Origin: Cordilura impudica
Lineage: Eukaryota > Arthropoda > Insecta > Diptera > Scathophagidae
DNA length: 64,000 nt
Assembly: GCA_963682025.1 (NCBI GenBank)
Contig: OY821517.1
Span: 25,401,620 to 25,465,619, forward strand
Reading direction: 5' to 3'
Shown here: in pieces, positions 35,620-46,959 of the stretch
How positions within the stretch are numbered: position 1 is the stretch's first letter
How the letters are laid out: every line of letters begins with the position of its first letter
Program-made: the position numbers and the translations under genes
The notes under the pieces: model-generated
The model's database searches: none
What the model was told of the DNA's origin: nothing
The model's input: only the letters and a program-made list of their open reading frames with translations

Positions 35620-36050
35620 CACCACATCCAAACTCGTCACGTTGAAACTCACCACACTCAAACCCACCACACTCAAACTCACCACACTCAAACCCACCAC
35701 ACCCAAACTCACCACACTCAAACCCACCACACTCAAACTAACCACACTCAAACTCACCACACTCAAACCCACCACACTCAAACTCACCTCACTCAAACCC
35801 ACCACACTCAAACCCACCACACTCAAACCCACCACAGTCAAAACCACCACACTCAAACCCACCACACTCGAACTCAGCACACGCAAACCCACCACACTCA
35901 AAACCACCCCACTCAAACCCACTACGCCCAAACTCACCACACTCGAACTCACCACACTCAAACTCAACATATTCAAACCCTCCACACTCCAACTCACCAC
36001 ACTCAAACCCAACACATTAAAACCCACCACACTTCAACTCACCACACTTA
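35620..36050 (+). repeat. 15-bp minisatellite, about 28 units
   Basis: Tandem units of ACCACACTCAAACYC with scattered substitutions (CTCAAACCC, CTCAAACTC, GTCAAAACC, CCCAAACTC). Because the period is a multiple of three, long frames stay open on both strands (35,333-36,076 plus, encoding TTLKP/TTLKL pentapeptides; 35,608-36,030 minus). I read these as by-products of the repeat. Confidence 0.85.
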
Positions 36051-36100
36051 CTACAAATCTAAAAATCAGAAAATAATAACTAAGTAAAAAAATAAAAATT

Positions 36101-36698
36101 AATACTCAACGTTTTTAAAACGGACTAAAAAATATAAAATAATTTTTCATTGCCATAAACAGATTTCGAAACCAATATACATAGATCGTCCTGATAATGT
36201 GTCATTGTGAATTTTTAATTGATGGAAATACTAGTAAGATCTAGTCGTATGTTCTAATGTTAATCATATTCCTTAAAGAAAAATTGTAATACAAAATTAA
36301 AATTAAATTAAAGAACAAATTAACTAACTAACTAACTACCAGTAAGATTTAAAAATAACAACGTTGGGCGCAAAATAATAGGAAAGAGCAGTTTTGTTAA
36401 GAAAACAGTTCATAATTTGCACTCCAATAAAATTGTACTTAAGTGATTTAATAATAATAGTCGAACTTAAGAATTTCAAAGCATAAATGACTAAAATTCA
36501 TTAATAAAATAGTTGGGATCGAAACACAAAGCATGCAACAAAATTTTAATTTTTAGTTTTAAATCTTACTAGTATTTCCGTCTATTAAAAATTCACAATC
36601 AAACATTATCAGGACCATCTATATTGGATCCGAAATCTGTTTATGGCAATGAAAAATTATTTTATACTTTTTAGTCCGTTTTAAAAACGTTGAATATT
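36101..36698. mobile_element. long-TIR element, about 600 bp, copy 1
   Basis: The left arm (36,101-about 36,238) and right arm (about 36,563-36,698) are inverted copies of each other. They start TTCAACGTTTTTAAAACGG and include TTTTTCATTGCCATAAACAG and TTTTTAATTGATGGAAATAC. The interior holds (AACT)n and no coding sequence. Right-flanking sequence to about 36,960 is also shared with copy 2, so the duplicated unit is larger than the inverted-repeat part. Confidence 0.7.
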
Positions 36699-36963
36699 AA
36701 AAAGTTTTTTTAATTAGTAATTTTTTTATACATATACATATACACTAGATAATTTCAATTTTTCTTTGAAACCAGTCTTGTTGTCTACCCAAGTTTCTGT
36801 TATTATCTTGATTTAAATTATGTAGTTGCTTGAACCGAGGTCGCTATACTACATAGTAAATACTGAGATTTGACAACAAGCTTGGCAATTTCCTTTTTTA
36901 TTTTTGATATCTTAGCATTTTGAATTTATTTGTATTGAGGCGAAGAATATTTAAAAAAAATTA

Positions 36964-37325
36964 TCTTATATATAAAATTTTTCTGTCGCGGTGTTTGTAG
37001 TACAATTCCGCCGAAACGGCTCGACCGATTCTCATGAAATTTTGTGCGCATATTGGGTAGGTCTGAGAATCGGACAACGTCTATTTTTTTTTTTGATAGG
37101 GAACTGGGAGGGGTACCCCCATACAAAGTGAACTTTTAAAATCAGATATCTGGAGTACTATGATAGCCATAAGTGCCACGCCCACTTGAGATATCAAAAA
37201 AAAAATAACTGTTGTCCGTTTCTGAGACCTACCCAATATCCACACAAAATTTCATGAGAATCGGTCAAGCCGTTTCGGAGGAGTTCAATTACAGAGACCG
37301 CGACACGAGAATTTTATATATAAGA
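36964..37325. repeat. fold-back structure, arms about 140 bp
   Basis: TCTTATATATAAAATT at 36,964 is mirrored at 37,310-37,325. Further pairs include TGTCGCGGT/ACCGCGACA, GATTCTCATGAAATTTTGTG/CACAAAATTTCATGAGAATC and ATTGGGTAGGTCT/AGACCTACCCAAT. The centre has GGAGGGGTACCCCC and CCACGCCCAC. It could be a Helitron end that duplicated in inverted orientation. Confidence 0.75.
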
Positions 37326-37340
37326 AGTTAAACTCCTTTT

Positions 37341-38140
37341 TATACCCTATACCACTATGTGGTTTGGGTATAATGACTTTGTGCTGCTGTTTGTAACAAC
37401 CAAAAATATTTGACCTAGACCCATCTTTAATTATACCGATCGAATCAGAATCACTTTCTGAGTTGATTTAACAATGTCCGTCCGTCCGTCCGTCCGTCCG
37501 TCCGTCCGTCCGTCCGTCTGTGTGTCCATGTAAAGCTTGTAATCAAACTGCAGGTCGCAAATATGAATATATTTTGATGAAATTTGGTATATAATCTTTT
37601 ATCGGCCATGGGATGAACGCTATTGAAATTGGTGAGAATCGGTCCATGTTCAGACCTAGCCCCCATACAAATTACCCATATGAAATCGACATAAATTGCC
37701 ACAAGATCCAAATTGTCATATAGATCTTACTAGAATTGGGTTTGTATGCGTTCATTACATCCACTAATGAGTAGTTCAAAAATGATCCCTTTGACCCCAC
37801 ATAGAGCTGCTTCCCGATCTTCACTTAAATCCATTAAAAAACAAAAATATTGCACTGATTCTTCTCAAATTTTGTTTGTATATATTTTTGCAAAATACAA
37901 GAGACTTTACCAAACATGATCAGGATCGGTCCATTTTTGGACCTAGTCCCTTTATAGATATAGCATCCGATATGAACTTTTTCATATCTGCAGCCAAAAA
38001 AATTAATAAAAATCCCACTCAAATTTGGTTTTTGCTTATTATTAATGTCCAGTTAGTTGGGCATAAGAGATAGGGTTTCTAAACGCATGGTATAGGGTAT
38101 CGTATAGTCGGTCTAGACCGACTATAATTTTCTTACTTGT
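37341..38140 (-). repeat. mini-me-like repeat, copy 8, complete (800 bp)
   Basis: Full-length copy from TATACCCTATACC to CTTACTTGT. It has about ten GTCC units at 37,477-37,516 and a perfect 22-bp palindrome at 38,104-38,125 (arms ATAGTCGGTCT/AGACCGACTAT). It lies between T on the left and T on the right without target duplication. Nested in a Helitron. Confidence 0.9.
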
Positions 38141-38449
38141 TTTGTGTTTTTTTTATTTTTTTATTTAGTGCGATTTGACTGCAATTCAGAATGTATGTAT
38201 GTTTTATCATAGGAAATTTTTGTATGTATAAATGGACCCGATAGATGGCGCTGGGGTAAAGTCATTTCGAATATTCTTATTTACGGTGTGATTTTACTGA
38301 AACTAAGAATGTACATATATGTATGTTAGATGATGCCAAACATTTTTTTGTTGGACCCGGTAGATGGCGCTGGCGTTCGAAAAATAATGAGTTGTCAAAT
38401 TTATTTAAATTTTATAAGTTCCAAAATTCACAAACGTTTTTATATACAA

Positions 38450-39251
38450 ATATTCTAACCAAAAAGGAAGGAAAAATTGCATTAGCTATTGCTTTATCCG
38501 GAATAGCCGCAACATTATTGCATGGTGGTCGTACAGCTCATTCACCGTTAAAAAAAACATTCCGGTATGGCAAAAGTTCTGCAAAAATGCAACATTATTA
38601 TTTGGGATGAATATAACATGGCTTACAAACATTCCTTAGAAGCACTACATAGAATTTTAAAAGATTTGAAAGGCAATGAAAGACTTTTTGGTGGAGCTCT
38701 CATGTTATTATCCATGATCCAACGGCTGACCAGTTTTCAAAACAACTACTTGGTTAAGTGAAAGAACTATTTAAGCCGCAAAAAATTTCGATGTCGATAA
38801 TATTAATGTTATTATTCAGGATATGATTGATTCCGAAAGTGTTACTTCAAATCTATGGATAGTGTTGTTGAAGAAAATGAAGCAGTCAATTATCCAACAG
38901 AATTTTTGAATTCACTTGATGTGACCGATCTACCTCCACATTTATTAAAATTAAAAGTTGGTTCTCCAATAATCTTGCTACGTAACCTCAACGCTCTGAG
39001 GCTATGTAATGGAACCAGGTTAATTGTTGAGAGAATAATACCAAATATTATTGGCCACAATTCTCAAAGGCAAATTTAAAGGAGAATATGTCTTGCTGCC
39101 AAGAATTCCTATGATTCCTACCGACACACCGATAACATTCAAAAGATTGCAATTTCCGAACACATTGGGCTTTACCATGACCATCAATAACTCTCAAGGA
39201 CAATCATTGCAAATATGTGGTTTGCGTGCGGAAAGCCAGCAAATTTATTAA
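38450..39251 (+). pseudogene. Helitron PIF1-type helicase C-terminal remnant
   Basis: Broken frames include ALAIALSGIAATLLHGGRTA (SGIAAxLLxGGRTAH motif), IIIWDEYNMAYKHSLEAL (Walker B-like WDE), RLFGGALMLLS, LPPHLLKLKVGSPIILLRNL, CNGTRLIVERI, LLPRIPMIPTD and TMTINNSQGQSLQICGL. These are in the order of the superfamily-1B helicase part of Helitron Rep-Hel proteins. The Rep nuclease part is absent and frames shift several times. It sits just inside the 3' end of the 2.5-kb Helitron. Confidence 0.85.
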
Positions 39252-39755
39252 TTTACTGCCAGAATAAGGAAACTAAAAATATTGTTCATTCTTTTTAGAA
39301 TTAAAATGATAGAAATATATGGTCATTCTTATACATATGTATGTTACAATAAATATTTATTTTAATTTTAATAAATAAAACATGGTTTTTCTTTAACAGT
39401 TTTAATATTAACAAATGCACAAACGTTTTTTTATATAGATATATACAGATTCTAACTAAAATTAAAAATTCATTGAGGGCAAAGCAACGTTTACCGGGTC
39501 CAGCTAGCATTATTATATTATTATATTAAATAACATGATTCTTGAATAATTTTCAATATCAAAAATGTTAGAAATCAGAAATAATGATATTCGGGGTAAA
39601 AAAAAATATAAAATAATTTTCAATACTTTTTTTAAATTATTAAGACGGTGCAACATTTTTAAAGTCGTCGTATGAAAACTCCATCTCGTGTATAGTTTTT
39701 GAAGTACTTATCGAAACTACCAAACCCCTTTTTGGGTTTTATTAGTTTAGCCGCT

Positions 39756-40840
39756 GTTCAGATTTCGAAACCAATATAGATGGTACTGATAATGTTTCAT
39801 TGTGAATTTTTAATTGATGGAAATACTATTATGATTTATTCGTATGTTCTAATGTTAGTCATATTCATTAAAGAAAAATTGTAATACAAAATTTAAATTA
39901 AAATAAAGAACAAATTAACTAACTAAAAACGTTGGGCGCAAAATAATAGTAAAGAGTAGTTGTGTTAAGAAAACAGTTCATATAATTTTTACTCCAAGAA
40001 AATTGTACTTAATTGGTTTAATAATCATAGTCGAACTTTCAAATCATTCATCAATAAAATAGTTGGGATCGAAACACAAAGCATGCAACAAAATTCAAAT
40101 TACGGTTAAATTTTAGTCTACTTTTTAGTTGAAACAAGTTTAAATTAAAGAGTAGGCAGTACAATCAAACTTTTAGTGACTTAGTTGAACTACTCACGCA
40201 TCAATTACCCAATGTATGCGCATGCGCACATGCTTTTAATCTTCTTGAAAATCCAGAAGAAATTGTTGAACACGAACTTGTTCTACTTTAACTAGTATTT
40301 CCGTCTCTTAAAAATTCACAATCAAGCATTATCAGCACCATCTTTATTGGTTTCGAAATCTGTTTATGGCAATGAAAAATTATTTTATACTTTTTAGTCC
40401 ATTTTAAAAACGTTGAATATTTTAATTAGTAATTTTTTTATATACACTAGATAAATTCAATTTTTAAATACGCCGCATACTTGGCATTCTTCTTTGAAAC
40501 CAGTCTTATTGTCTACCCCAGTTTCTGTTATTGTCTTGATTTAAATAAGTTGCTTAAACCGAGGTCGCTATACTAGTAAATATTAAGATTTGACAACAAG
40601 CCTGGCCATGTCCTTTTATATTTTAAATATTTTAGCATTTTTAATTTATTTGTATTGAGGCGAAGAATGTTAAAAAACATATATATTTTTTTTATATTAA
40701 ATAACATGATTCTTAAATAATTTTCAATATCCAAAATGTCTTCTTCTATGGTTATATATATTTTTGAGAAATCAGAGATAATTTTATTTGGGGCAAAAAA
40801 TATATAAAATAATTTTCAATACCTTTTTTTAAATTAAGAA
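39756..40840. repeat. long-TIR element, copy 2, with shared flank (unoccupied site)
   Basis: It matches 36,165-36,960 and then 39,510-39,650 collinearly. Shared marks are GTTGGGATCGAAACACAAAG, TTGACAACAAGC, TTTGTATTGAGGCGAAGAAT, then TATTAAATAACATGATTCTT. It lacks the first ~65 bp of the left arm. The second part of copy 1 is separated by the 2.5-kb Helitron; here it is uninterrupted. Confidence 0.75.
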
Positions 40841-41254
40841 GATTTTATGACCTCATGTATATTTTGGCTAAAACTTAATTTTTCCGAAGAACAATCAAAT
40901 TTTCTCATGGTTATATCTCGGTAATCAATTGCAATTTTGGTGTCTTGTCTTCGGCACAATTGTAGCTATAGACTAAGAGAAAGACGTGTAAAACAAACTA
41001 GTTCGAAAAAACTGCATCTAATACCTAAAAATTCCTAAAATGTCGAAGATTAAAATTTTTCTAATTCATAATTCTTCAAAATTTTATAACACTGGAGAAC
41101 TTTCTAACACAGTTTAAAATACTATCGTATCTGTTAGTAGCAGCCATGCCATCTTTTCCAAAAGCGCAAAACAATACCCCAAAAAACACAAAAATGCGCT
41201 AGTTTAATATTAAAAAAAAAAAAATCAATTATTTTTACTTATTTTCAGAAAACA
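40841..41254. other. AT-rich spacer
   Basis: No gene, terminal repeat or known motif was recognised here. Confidence 0.3.
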
Positions 41255-41726
41255 TCTTATATATAAAAATTTAGTTTTGTATGTTTGTTTGTTTGTGATT
41301 TATAGGAGACGACACCACTGGACCGATCATTTTGAAATTTTTACATTAGGTCACTGCCTATCCGAAAGGAAAAGTGGCCTATATATTTTTTTTATTAAAT
41401 CTAACTTTAACATATTAAATCTGGAGTACTACGACAGAGTTCTAATTTGAAGATTCGCGGAAAAATGGGCGGGATCAGACCAATAATCGTGGCACCCACC
41501 ATGCAAAGTAAATATTATCATATATGTGGAGTACTGTAATAGTGAAAGCCTTGGGACTTTGTCCGAGTTTATCGGTTATTAATGTTAGTAGTAGGACAAA
41601 AAATGGGCGAGGTCGGACCAATGGGCGTAGCACCTCCTATACAAAAAATATGAAGTACTATGAAAATTAAACTTTTGACGAGTAAATTAATTACCAATGT
41701 AAGCAGTCGTGGAAAAACCGGCGGAT
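41255..41726 (+). mobile_element. Helitron fragment, 5' end present
   Basis: It starts A/TCTTATATATAAAAATTTAG, followed by GTATGTTTGTTTGTTTGTG and ATAGGAGACGACACCACTGG, then the AAAATGGGCGGGATC and ATCTGGAGTACTA blocks also seen at 60.2-60.6 kb. No 3' CTAG end; a minisatellite follows. Confidence 0.65.
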
Positions 41727-42128
41727 TCACCAAAAGGAAAAATCGCCATAACCGAATATCGCGAATAACAAAAATTTGCTAAAACAAAAATCGCAAATAA
41801 CAGAAATCGCCCAAATCAAAAAACGCCAAAGTTGAAAATCGCAAAAACAAAAATCGCCAAAATGCAAAATCGCTAAAATCAAAAATCGCCAAAACCAAAA
41901 ACCGCCAAAAACAAAAATCACCAAAATAAAAAATAGCAAAAAAAAAAAATAAAAATCTCTGAAGTCAAAAATTGTCAAAACCGAAAATAGCGAGTAACAA
42001 AAATCGCCAAAATCAAAAAACGCCAAAATAAAAAATTGCCAAAACCGAAAATCGGTAATAACAAACATCACAAAAAAAGCCAAAATCAAAAATCGCAAAT
42101 AACAAAAATCGCCCAAATCAAAAATCGC
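41727..42128. repeat. CAAAAATCGCCAAAA minisatellite
   Basis: Degenerate 9-18-bp units of AAAATCGCCAAAATCAAA and AAATCGCAAATAACA. The minus-strand frame is open for 134 codons (FGDFCF-like repeats) only because stop codons are rare in the unit. Confidence 0.8.
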
Positions 42129-42197
42129 CAAAGTTTAGAGCATGTGAGTCCGATCACAGGGGAGATCTATTAATTAAAGATTTTTTATGTCACTTTT

Positions 42198-42985
42198 TAT
42201 ACCCTATACCACTATGTGGTTTGGGTATAATGACTTTGTGCTGCTGTTTGTAACAACCATAAATATTTAACCTAGACCCATCTTTAATTATACCGATCGA
42301 ATCAGAATCACTTTCTGAGTTGATTTAATAATGGCCGTCCGTCCGTCCGTCCGTCCGTCCGTCTGTGTGTCCATGTAAACTTTGTAATCAAACTGCAGGT
42401 CGCAAATATTAATATATTTTGATGAAATTTGGTATATAAGCTTTCATCGGCCATGGGATAAACGCTATTGAAATTGGTGAGAATCGGTCCATGTGCAGAC
42501 CTAGCCCCCATACAAATTACCCATATGAAATCGACATAAATTGCCATAAGATCCAAATTGTCATATAGATCTTACTCAAATTGGGTTTGTATGCGTTCAT
42601 TACATCCATTAATGAGTAGTCCAAAAATGATCCCTTTGACCCCATACAGAGCTGCTTCCCGATCTTCACTTAAATCTATTAAAAAACAAAAATATTGCAC
42701 TGATTCTTCTCAAATTTTGTTTGTATATATTTTTGCAAAATACAAGAGACTTTACCAAACATGATCAGGATCGGTCCATTTTTGGACCTAGTTCCTATAT
42801 AGATATAGCATCCGATATGAACTTTTTCATATCTGCAGCCAAAAAAATTAATAAAAATCCCACTCAAATTTGGTTTTTGCTTATTTTCTATGTCCAGTTA
42901 GTTGGGCCTAAAAGATAGGGTTTCTAAACGCATGGTGTAGGGTATCGTATAGTCGGTCTGGACCGACTATAAATTTCTTACTTGT
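42198..42985 (-). repeat. mini-me-like repeat, copy 9, complete (788 bp)
   Basis: TATACCCTATACC to CTTACTTGT, with seven GTCC units at about 42,334-42,362 and the palindromic end TAGTCGGTCTGGACCGACTA. It is inserted between TTTT and TTAAAA of family E. The empty copy reads six Ts there, so no bases were duplicated and the target is T/T. Confidence 0.9.
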
Positions 42986-43209
42986 TTAAAATCAAACAGA
43001 AAGCGTCATCTATGTATCACTTATAGCATACAACTGCAGGGACTCTGGTTATACTTGTGAGGTTGTTGAATAATGTATATGTTATACGTTTATATTGTGA
43101 AATTTTTTGTCGTTTTACAGCAACGGGTTGTTGAATTAGCTGAAATAATATTATATCATAATTTTTTCACCAACACAATCATAAGTCACACCGATTTGTC
43201 CTACGGCTC

Positions 43210-43254
43210 ACAGCGTAACATGTGAGCTCAATGTAAGCTCACATGTTACGCTGT
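43210..43254. repeat. perfect 19-bp hairpin with 7-nt loop
   Basis: The arms ACAGCGTAACATGTGAGCT and AGCTCACATGTTACGCTGT pair perfectly around the loop CAATGTA. It lies near the end of family-E copy 2. Copy 1 keeps one arm (ACAGCGTAACATGTGAG at about 19,433). Most likely a structural feature of the repeat end. Confidence 0.85.
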
Positions 43255-43429
43255 TTTTGTGATTGCATTGTGAAATTTACCCCCATGCGCGCCAAAAATA
43301 AATAAAATAGTTTTCTACAAAATGTATTCCCAACTATTTATTTTATTTAGTAAACTATAAATTGAAACATTTAAAACTGCATGTCAATAATAAAAAAATA
43401 AAGTAATAAAGTAATAAAATTATACGATG

Positions 43430-44125
43430 CCATGAACTTAGAGAAAAGTTCTTAGGTCCAACTGATTGGATATAGAAAATAGACATGAACCAAATTTAAG
43501 TTGCATTTTTATTAATTTGTAGTCCTGCAAACATGAAAAAGTTTACATCGGTTGCTATATTTATGTGGGGAGTTGGTCGAAAAATCACCGATCCAGAGTG
43601 CATTTGTTAAAGACACTTATTTTATGCAAAAACATATACAAACCAAATTTGAGAAAAATCTGTGCATTTTTTTGTTTTTTGATAGATATAAGTGAAGATC
43701 GCGAAGCATCTCTGTAAGGGGGCTTTGACTAAGAATTGTCCAACAGGTTTTATTTTAGGACTAGTGTTGAATGGATGTAATAAACACGCACAAACCAAAT
43801 TTGTCCAGGATCTGTGTAATTTGGATCTTATGGCAATGGAAGTCAATCTCATAGGGGTCATTTGTATGGGAATTAGGCCTGAACATGCACCGATTTTCCC
43901 TAATTTCTATGGCTGATGAAAACTCATAAACGAATGTTCATCAAAATATATTTATATTTGCGACCTGTATTTTGATTACAATATTTACATGAACTCACAG
44001 ACGGACGGACGGACGGACGGACGAACACTGCCAAATCAATGACAGCATATGGGTCTAGGTCAATTATATTTGGTAGTTGTAAACATCAGCACAAACTGAT
44101 TATACCCTGACCACATAGTGGTATT
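43430..44125 (+). repeat. mini-me-like repeat, copy 10 (diverged)
   Basis: It runs from AGGTCCAACTGATTGGATAT through GAAAAAGTTTACATCGG to ACGGACGGACGGACGGACG (44,003-44,022) and CCACATAGTGGTAT. The palindromic end is missing. More diverged than most copies. Confidence 0.75.
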
Positions 44126-44910
44126 TTCTTCCCCATCTTCAAGTCATAATATTATTTTAATACATAATTTTGATGTTTGAGGACAATTTATTTCAATAGA
44201 AACGTTTGATGGAGTTCTATAATTAATACACCAGGCTTTTTTATTCGCTCGTCCATATATAGTATATATGTAATATGTATTAAGGAATTTACAGTATTTT
44301 AAGACATTCTATTCGTTATATTGTTAAAAACAAACAATGCTCCGAACACTCTTTCAATATTATTGTCTTCAATATTCTTCAATCTTATTGTCAAATGGGC
44401 CTTTTCAAAACTATAACCTAAATGACAAATTTCATTCAATCTCATCTTCCCGTTACTAAAATTTACGTGTAGGTGCAATTTTACCATTTGTTTAACTTTT
44501 TAATAACCAATATAAGTCCTTAAAAATTAAGTGTGGTTCGGATTTTGAGCTTCGAATGCCAGATACATTTTTTGTACTACATCTATAGAAAGTGCTACCA
44601 TTGGAATTTTTCTTGGCAATATCTGAATCTTTGTTAATCAACGACTTATATTCTTGTTGCATAAATTTTGTCTTACTGACGAATAAGGGAATCAATTATT
44701 ACTCGCTTTGGAAAAAAACATTAAATTTGCAAGGAAGTTGCTCAAATATGTAGAACATTGTTTAGCATTAACTGTTGTATTTAAAAGGCGCTAAAAACAC
44801 TAAAAGAGAAAAACGAAAAGCGCTAAGTTAGCGTTTCGTTCATAATTCATCAGTGCGTTTAATAGAAAGATTAAACTGATTACGATGATTATGATTCAAA
44901 TTACATTGTG
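44126..44910. other. spacer with unidentified short minus-strand frames
   Basis: Minus-strand frames at 44,299-44,487 (62 codons) and 44,492-44,695 (67 codons) look protein-like in composition. A transposase relic is possible, but I recognise no family. Confidence 0.3.
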
Positions 44911-46840
44911 ATGCAGTGCATTGTGTTGATTTCACGAAAATTGGTTATGGGAAAGAGGGGAGAGGGAGTAGTGTTTGTGGATATTTGACTTAAATTTTAT
45001 TAGATTATAACTGTTAGGAAAGACCTCTGCGGGGAGTTTATTTCACATACGGCTAGTTCGACTGATAAACGAATTTTCACTGTAATGCGTTGCACGGTCA
45101 ACTAGACAATAGACTACACACGGATGTGATCTACTAGAGAAGCGGGTACAGCGAACTGAAACTCGGCCACTTGGAATAAGTTCGCTAATCTCAGAAGAAC
45201 ATTTGGCATGGTAATATCTATAGAACAGTGATACACAACCCACATTCCGACGATGTTCCAATGAGTCAATAGAATTGGATACCCTACTGACATTGATGAG
45301 TATCAACGCCCTCCATTGCACACGGTCCAGTAGCTCCAAAGTAGACTTTGAAGCTCCTGCCCATATATGGTCGGATGTAAGTGGTATAGATTTTAAGGAG
45401 ATCAGAAGGAGTGAAGTAATTTCTACACCGTTTTAGAAAACCAAGACACTTGAATGCTTCTTTCGACACTTGAAAAACATGCTCGTTCCAACGAACATCA
45501 CATTGAATTCTCATACCTAGAACATCAAGAGTATCCGATTCCTCAATACCTATACCACCCATATATACAGACGACATTGTTGATTCCATGGTCCTATGAG
45601 TCAACATACAACATTGAGTTTTCAGCGCATTAAAATCAACTCTATTCGCTTTACCCCACTCGGAGATTGTTAACAGGTATTGATTGAGTGTGTCATTCAT
45701 TGTCTGCGTTTTGCCCCCCAACCACCAAGAGGCTTGGCCTACAATTAAAGGAAAATGAATGACAAATGCTGCTGTCATCTGCGAAAGAGTACATAGAATT
45801 AAAAGTTTGACCAAAAAGGTCGTTCAGAGAAAGAGAAAGAACAAAACTTTGGGGTAGCCCTGAATTAAGCTGAAACTCATTAGATAAGACCCCATCAGTA
45901 ACAATACGTATTGTTCGGTCTCTGAGAAAACTCGATAGAAATCGAGAGAAGTCATTACCGATCCCAAATGCAATAAGCTTTGATATCAATGCACCGTGCC
46001 ACACACAATCGAATGCCTTGGAAATATCCAGAGCAACCACTATACGTTCGCCAGAATTGCGAATGGATTGACTCCAGCGCTCAGAAAGTAGAGCTAACAG
46101 GTCTCCCGTGGAATGATTTCTACGGAAGCCATACTGTCGATCATTAACTAGTGAGTTAGCCTCTAGGTAGTTCACAAGATGGAAATTGATTGCATTTGGA
46201 CGGTAACTTTCAGGGTTATTAGCCGCACCCTTTTTAGGGATTGGTTGGACATTAGCAACTTTCTAGGAAGAGCGAAAGACTCCCGCACGGTACGAAAGAC
46301 TGAGAAGGTTAGCCAATGGACTAGCTGGCGTCGAAGAGCACTGTTTCAGCACCAGTGCTGGTACACCATCCAGTCCCGAAGACTTATTAATTTTGAGATC
46401 CGAAAGAACCTTTTTAACTGCACGTGCTCGAAAGAATATTTTAGGCATAGTACAAGATACACTTTCAAGTTCGGGCAGAGCTTGATCGCTATCCGACAAA
46501 AAAGAGTTTTTTGCAAAAAGTTCAGCTAAAAGGTTAGCCTTATCAACTTGTTCAGTGAATATTTGGTCATTCATTAAAATAGTTGGGATAGCAGAACTAG
46601 CATTATTCTTTACCCATTTAACAAATGACCAAAAGCTCTTACTACCCCGAGGAGCAGATATAACTTTAGCATGAAGACACTGATCGTAAAGAAACTTTTG
46701 GCGCCTTAGTGTTTTGGCACATTCAGTTCTCGCCTGTTTGCGTTGCAGTTCAGTGACGGAATTTTTATTTTCAATCTGAACGCTTGCTCTCTGGATCTGA
46801 CTGCATCTGTACAAGTCTGGTTAAACCATAATTTTTGATA
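44911..46840 (-). pseudogene. CR1/Jockey-type LINE reverse transcriptase, 5'-truncated
   Basis: Minus-strand order: KLWFNQTCTDAVRSRERA (linker after the endonuclease, about 46,835), SSGLDGVPALVLK, DRQYGFRRNHSTGDLLALL, VVALDISKAFDCVWH, SGLPQS (normally SGLPQGSVLSP, a few residues lost), FADDSSICHS (catalytic, F in place of Y), WNEHVFQVSKEAFKCLGFLK, TYIRPYMGRS and DSLEHRRNVGCVSLFYRYYH. Frames shift between 46.26 and 46.18 kb, around 45.8 kb and near 45.3 kb. The endonuclease domain is missing. Family members share a 3' end beginning at GCAGTGCATTGTGTTGAT (plus-strand text). Clade is inferred. Confidence 0.85.
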
Positions 46841-46959
46841 CATAAATTTACTGACTCACTGACTTTTTTAGCGCTGTATGCTAAATATTTATATCCCCAA
46901 AATTATCACTCATAGTCCAAGTTTTAATTCAACAACTTGCATCCTACGTCTTCTTAAAA

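Larger units (their letters stand above)
36964..39507 (+). mobile_element. 2.5-kb degenerate Helitron with empty site in the window
   Basis: It starts A/TCTTATATATAAAATTTTT and ends ACCGGGTCCAGCTAG, the Helitron TC and CTAG termini with the GGGTC-AGCTAG style 3' end. Sequence on either side (to 36,963 and from 39,508) is contiguous in the paralogous copy around 40,660-40,720, showing insertion without target duplication. It contains a fold-back at its 5' end, a nested mini-me copy (37,341-38,140), two copies of a block with GGACCCGRTAGATGGCGCTGG (38,232 and 38,355), and broken helicase coding (38.45-39.25 kb). Confidence 0.8.
42131..43300 (+). repeat. family-E repeat, copy 2, with nested mini-me
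   Basis: Left part 42,131-42,197 (CATGTGAGTCCGATCACAGG...ATGTCACTTTT). The right part starts at 42,986 (TTAAAATCAAACAGAAAGCG) and continues to a hairpin and GATTGCATTGTGAAAT. Copy 1 at 19.4-20.05 kb lacks the mini-me, so it serves as the empty site. Confidence 0.75.

Noticed and set aside
35608..36030. 140-codon VVGLSVV-repeat frame on the minus strand
   Set aside because: Direct consequence of a 15-bp minisatellite; the opposite strand is also open.
37477..37516. (GTCC)n run considered as an independent microsatellite
   Set aside because: It is the internal variable block of the mini-me-like repeat and occurs at the same place in most copies.
41727..42131. 134-codon F/D/G/C-rich minus-strand frame
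   Set aside because: Encoded by the AAAATCGCC minisatellite; low complexity only.
44492..44695. 67-codon minus-strand frame
   Set aside because: Looks protein-like but I cannot link it to any family or to neighbouring exons, so it is only mentioned as spacer content.
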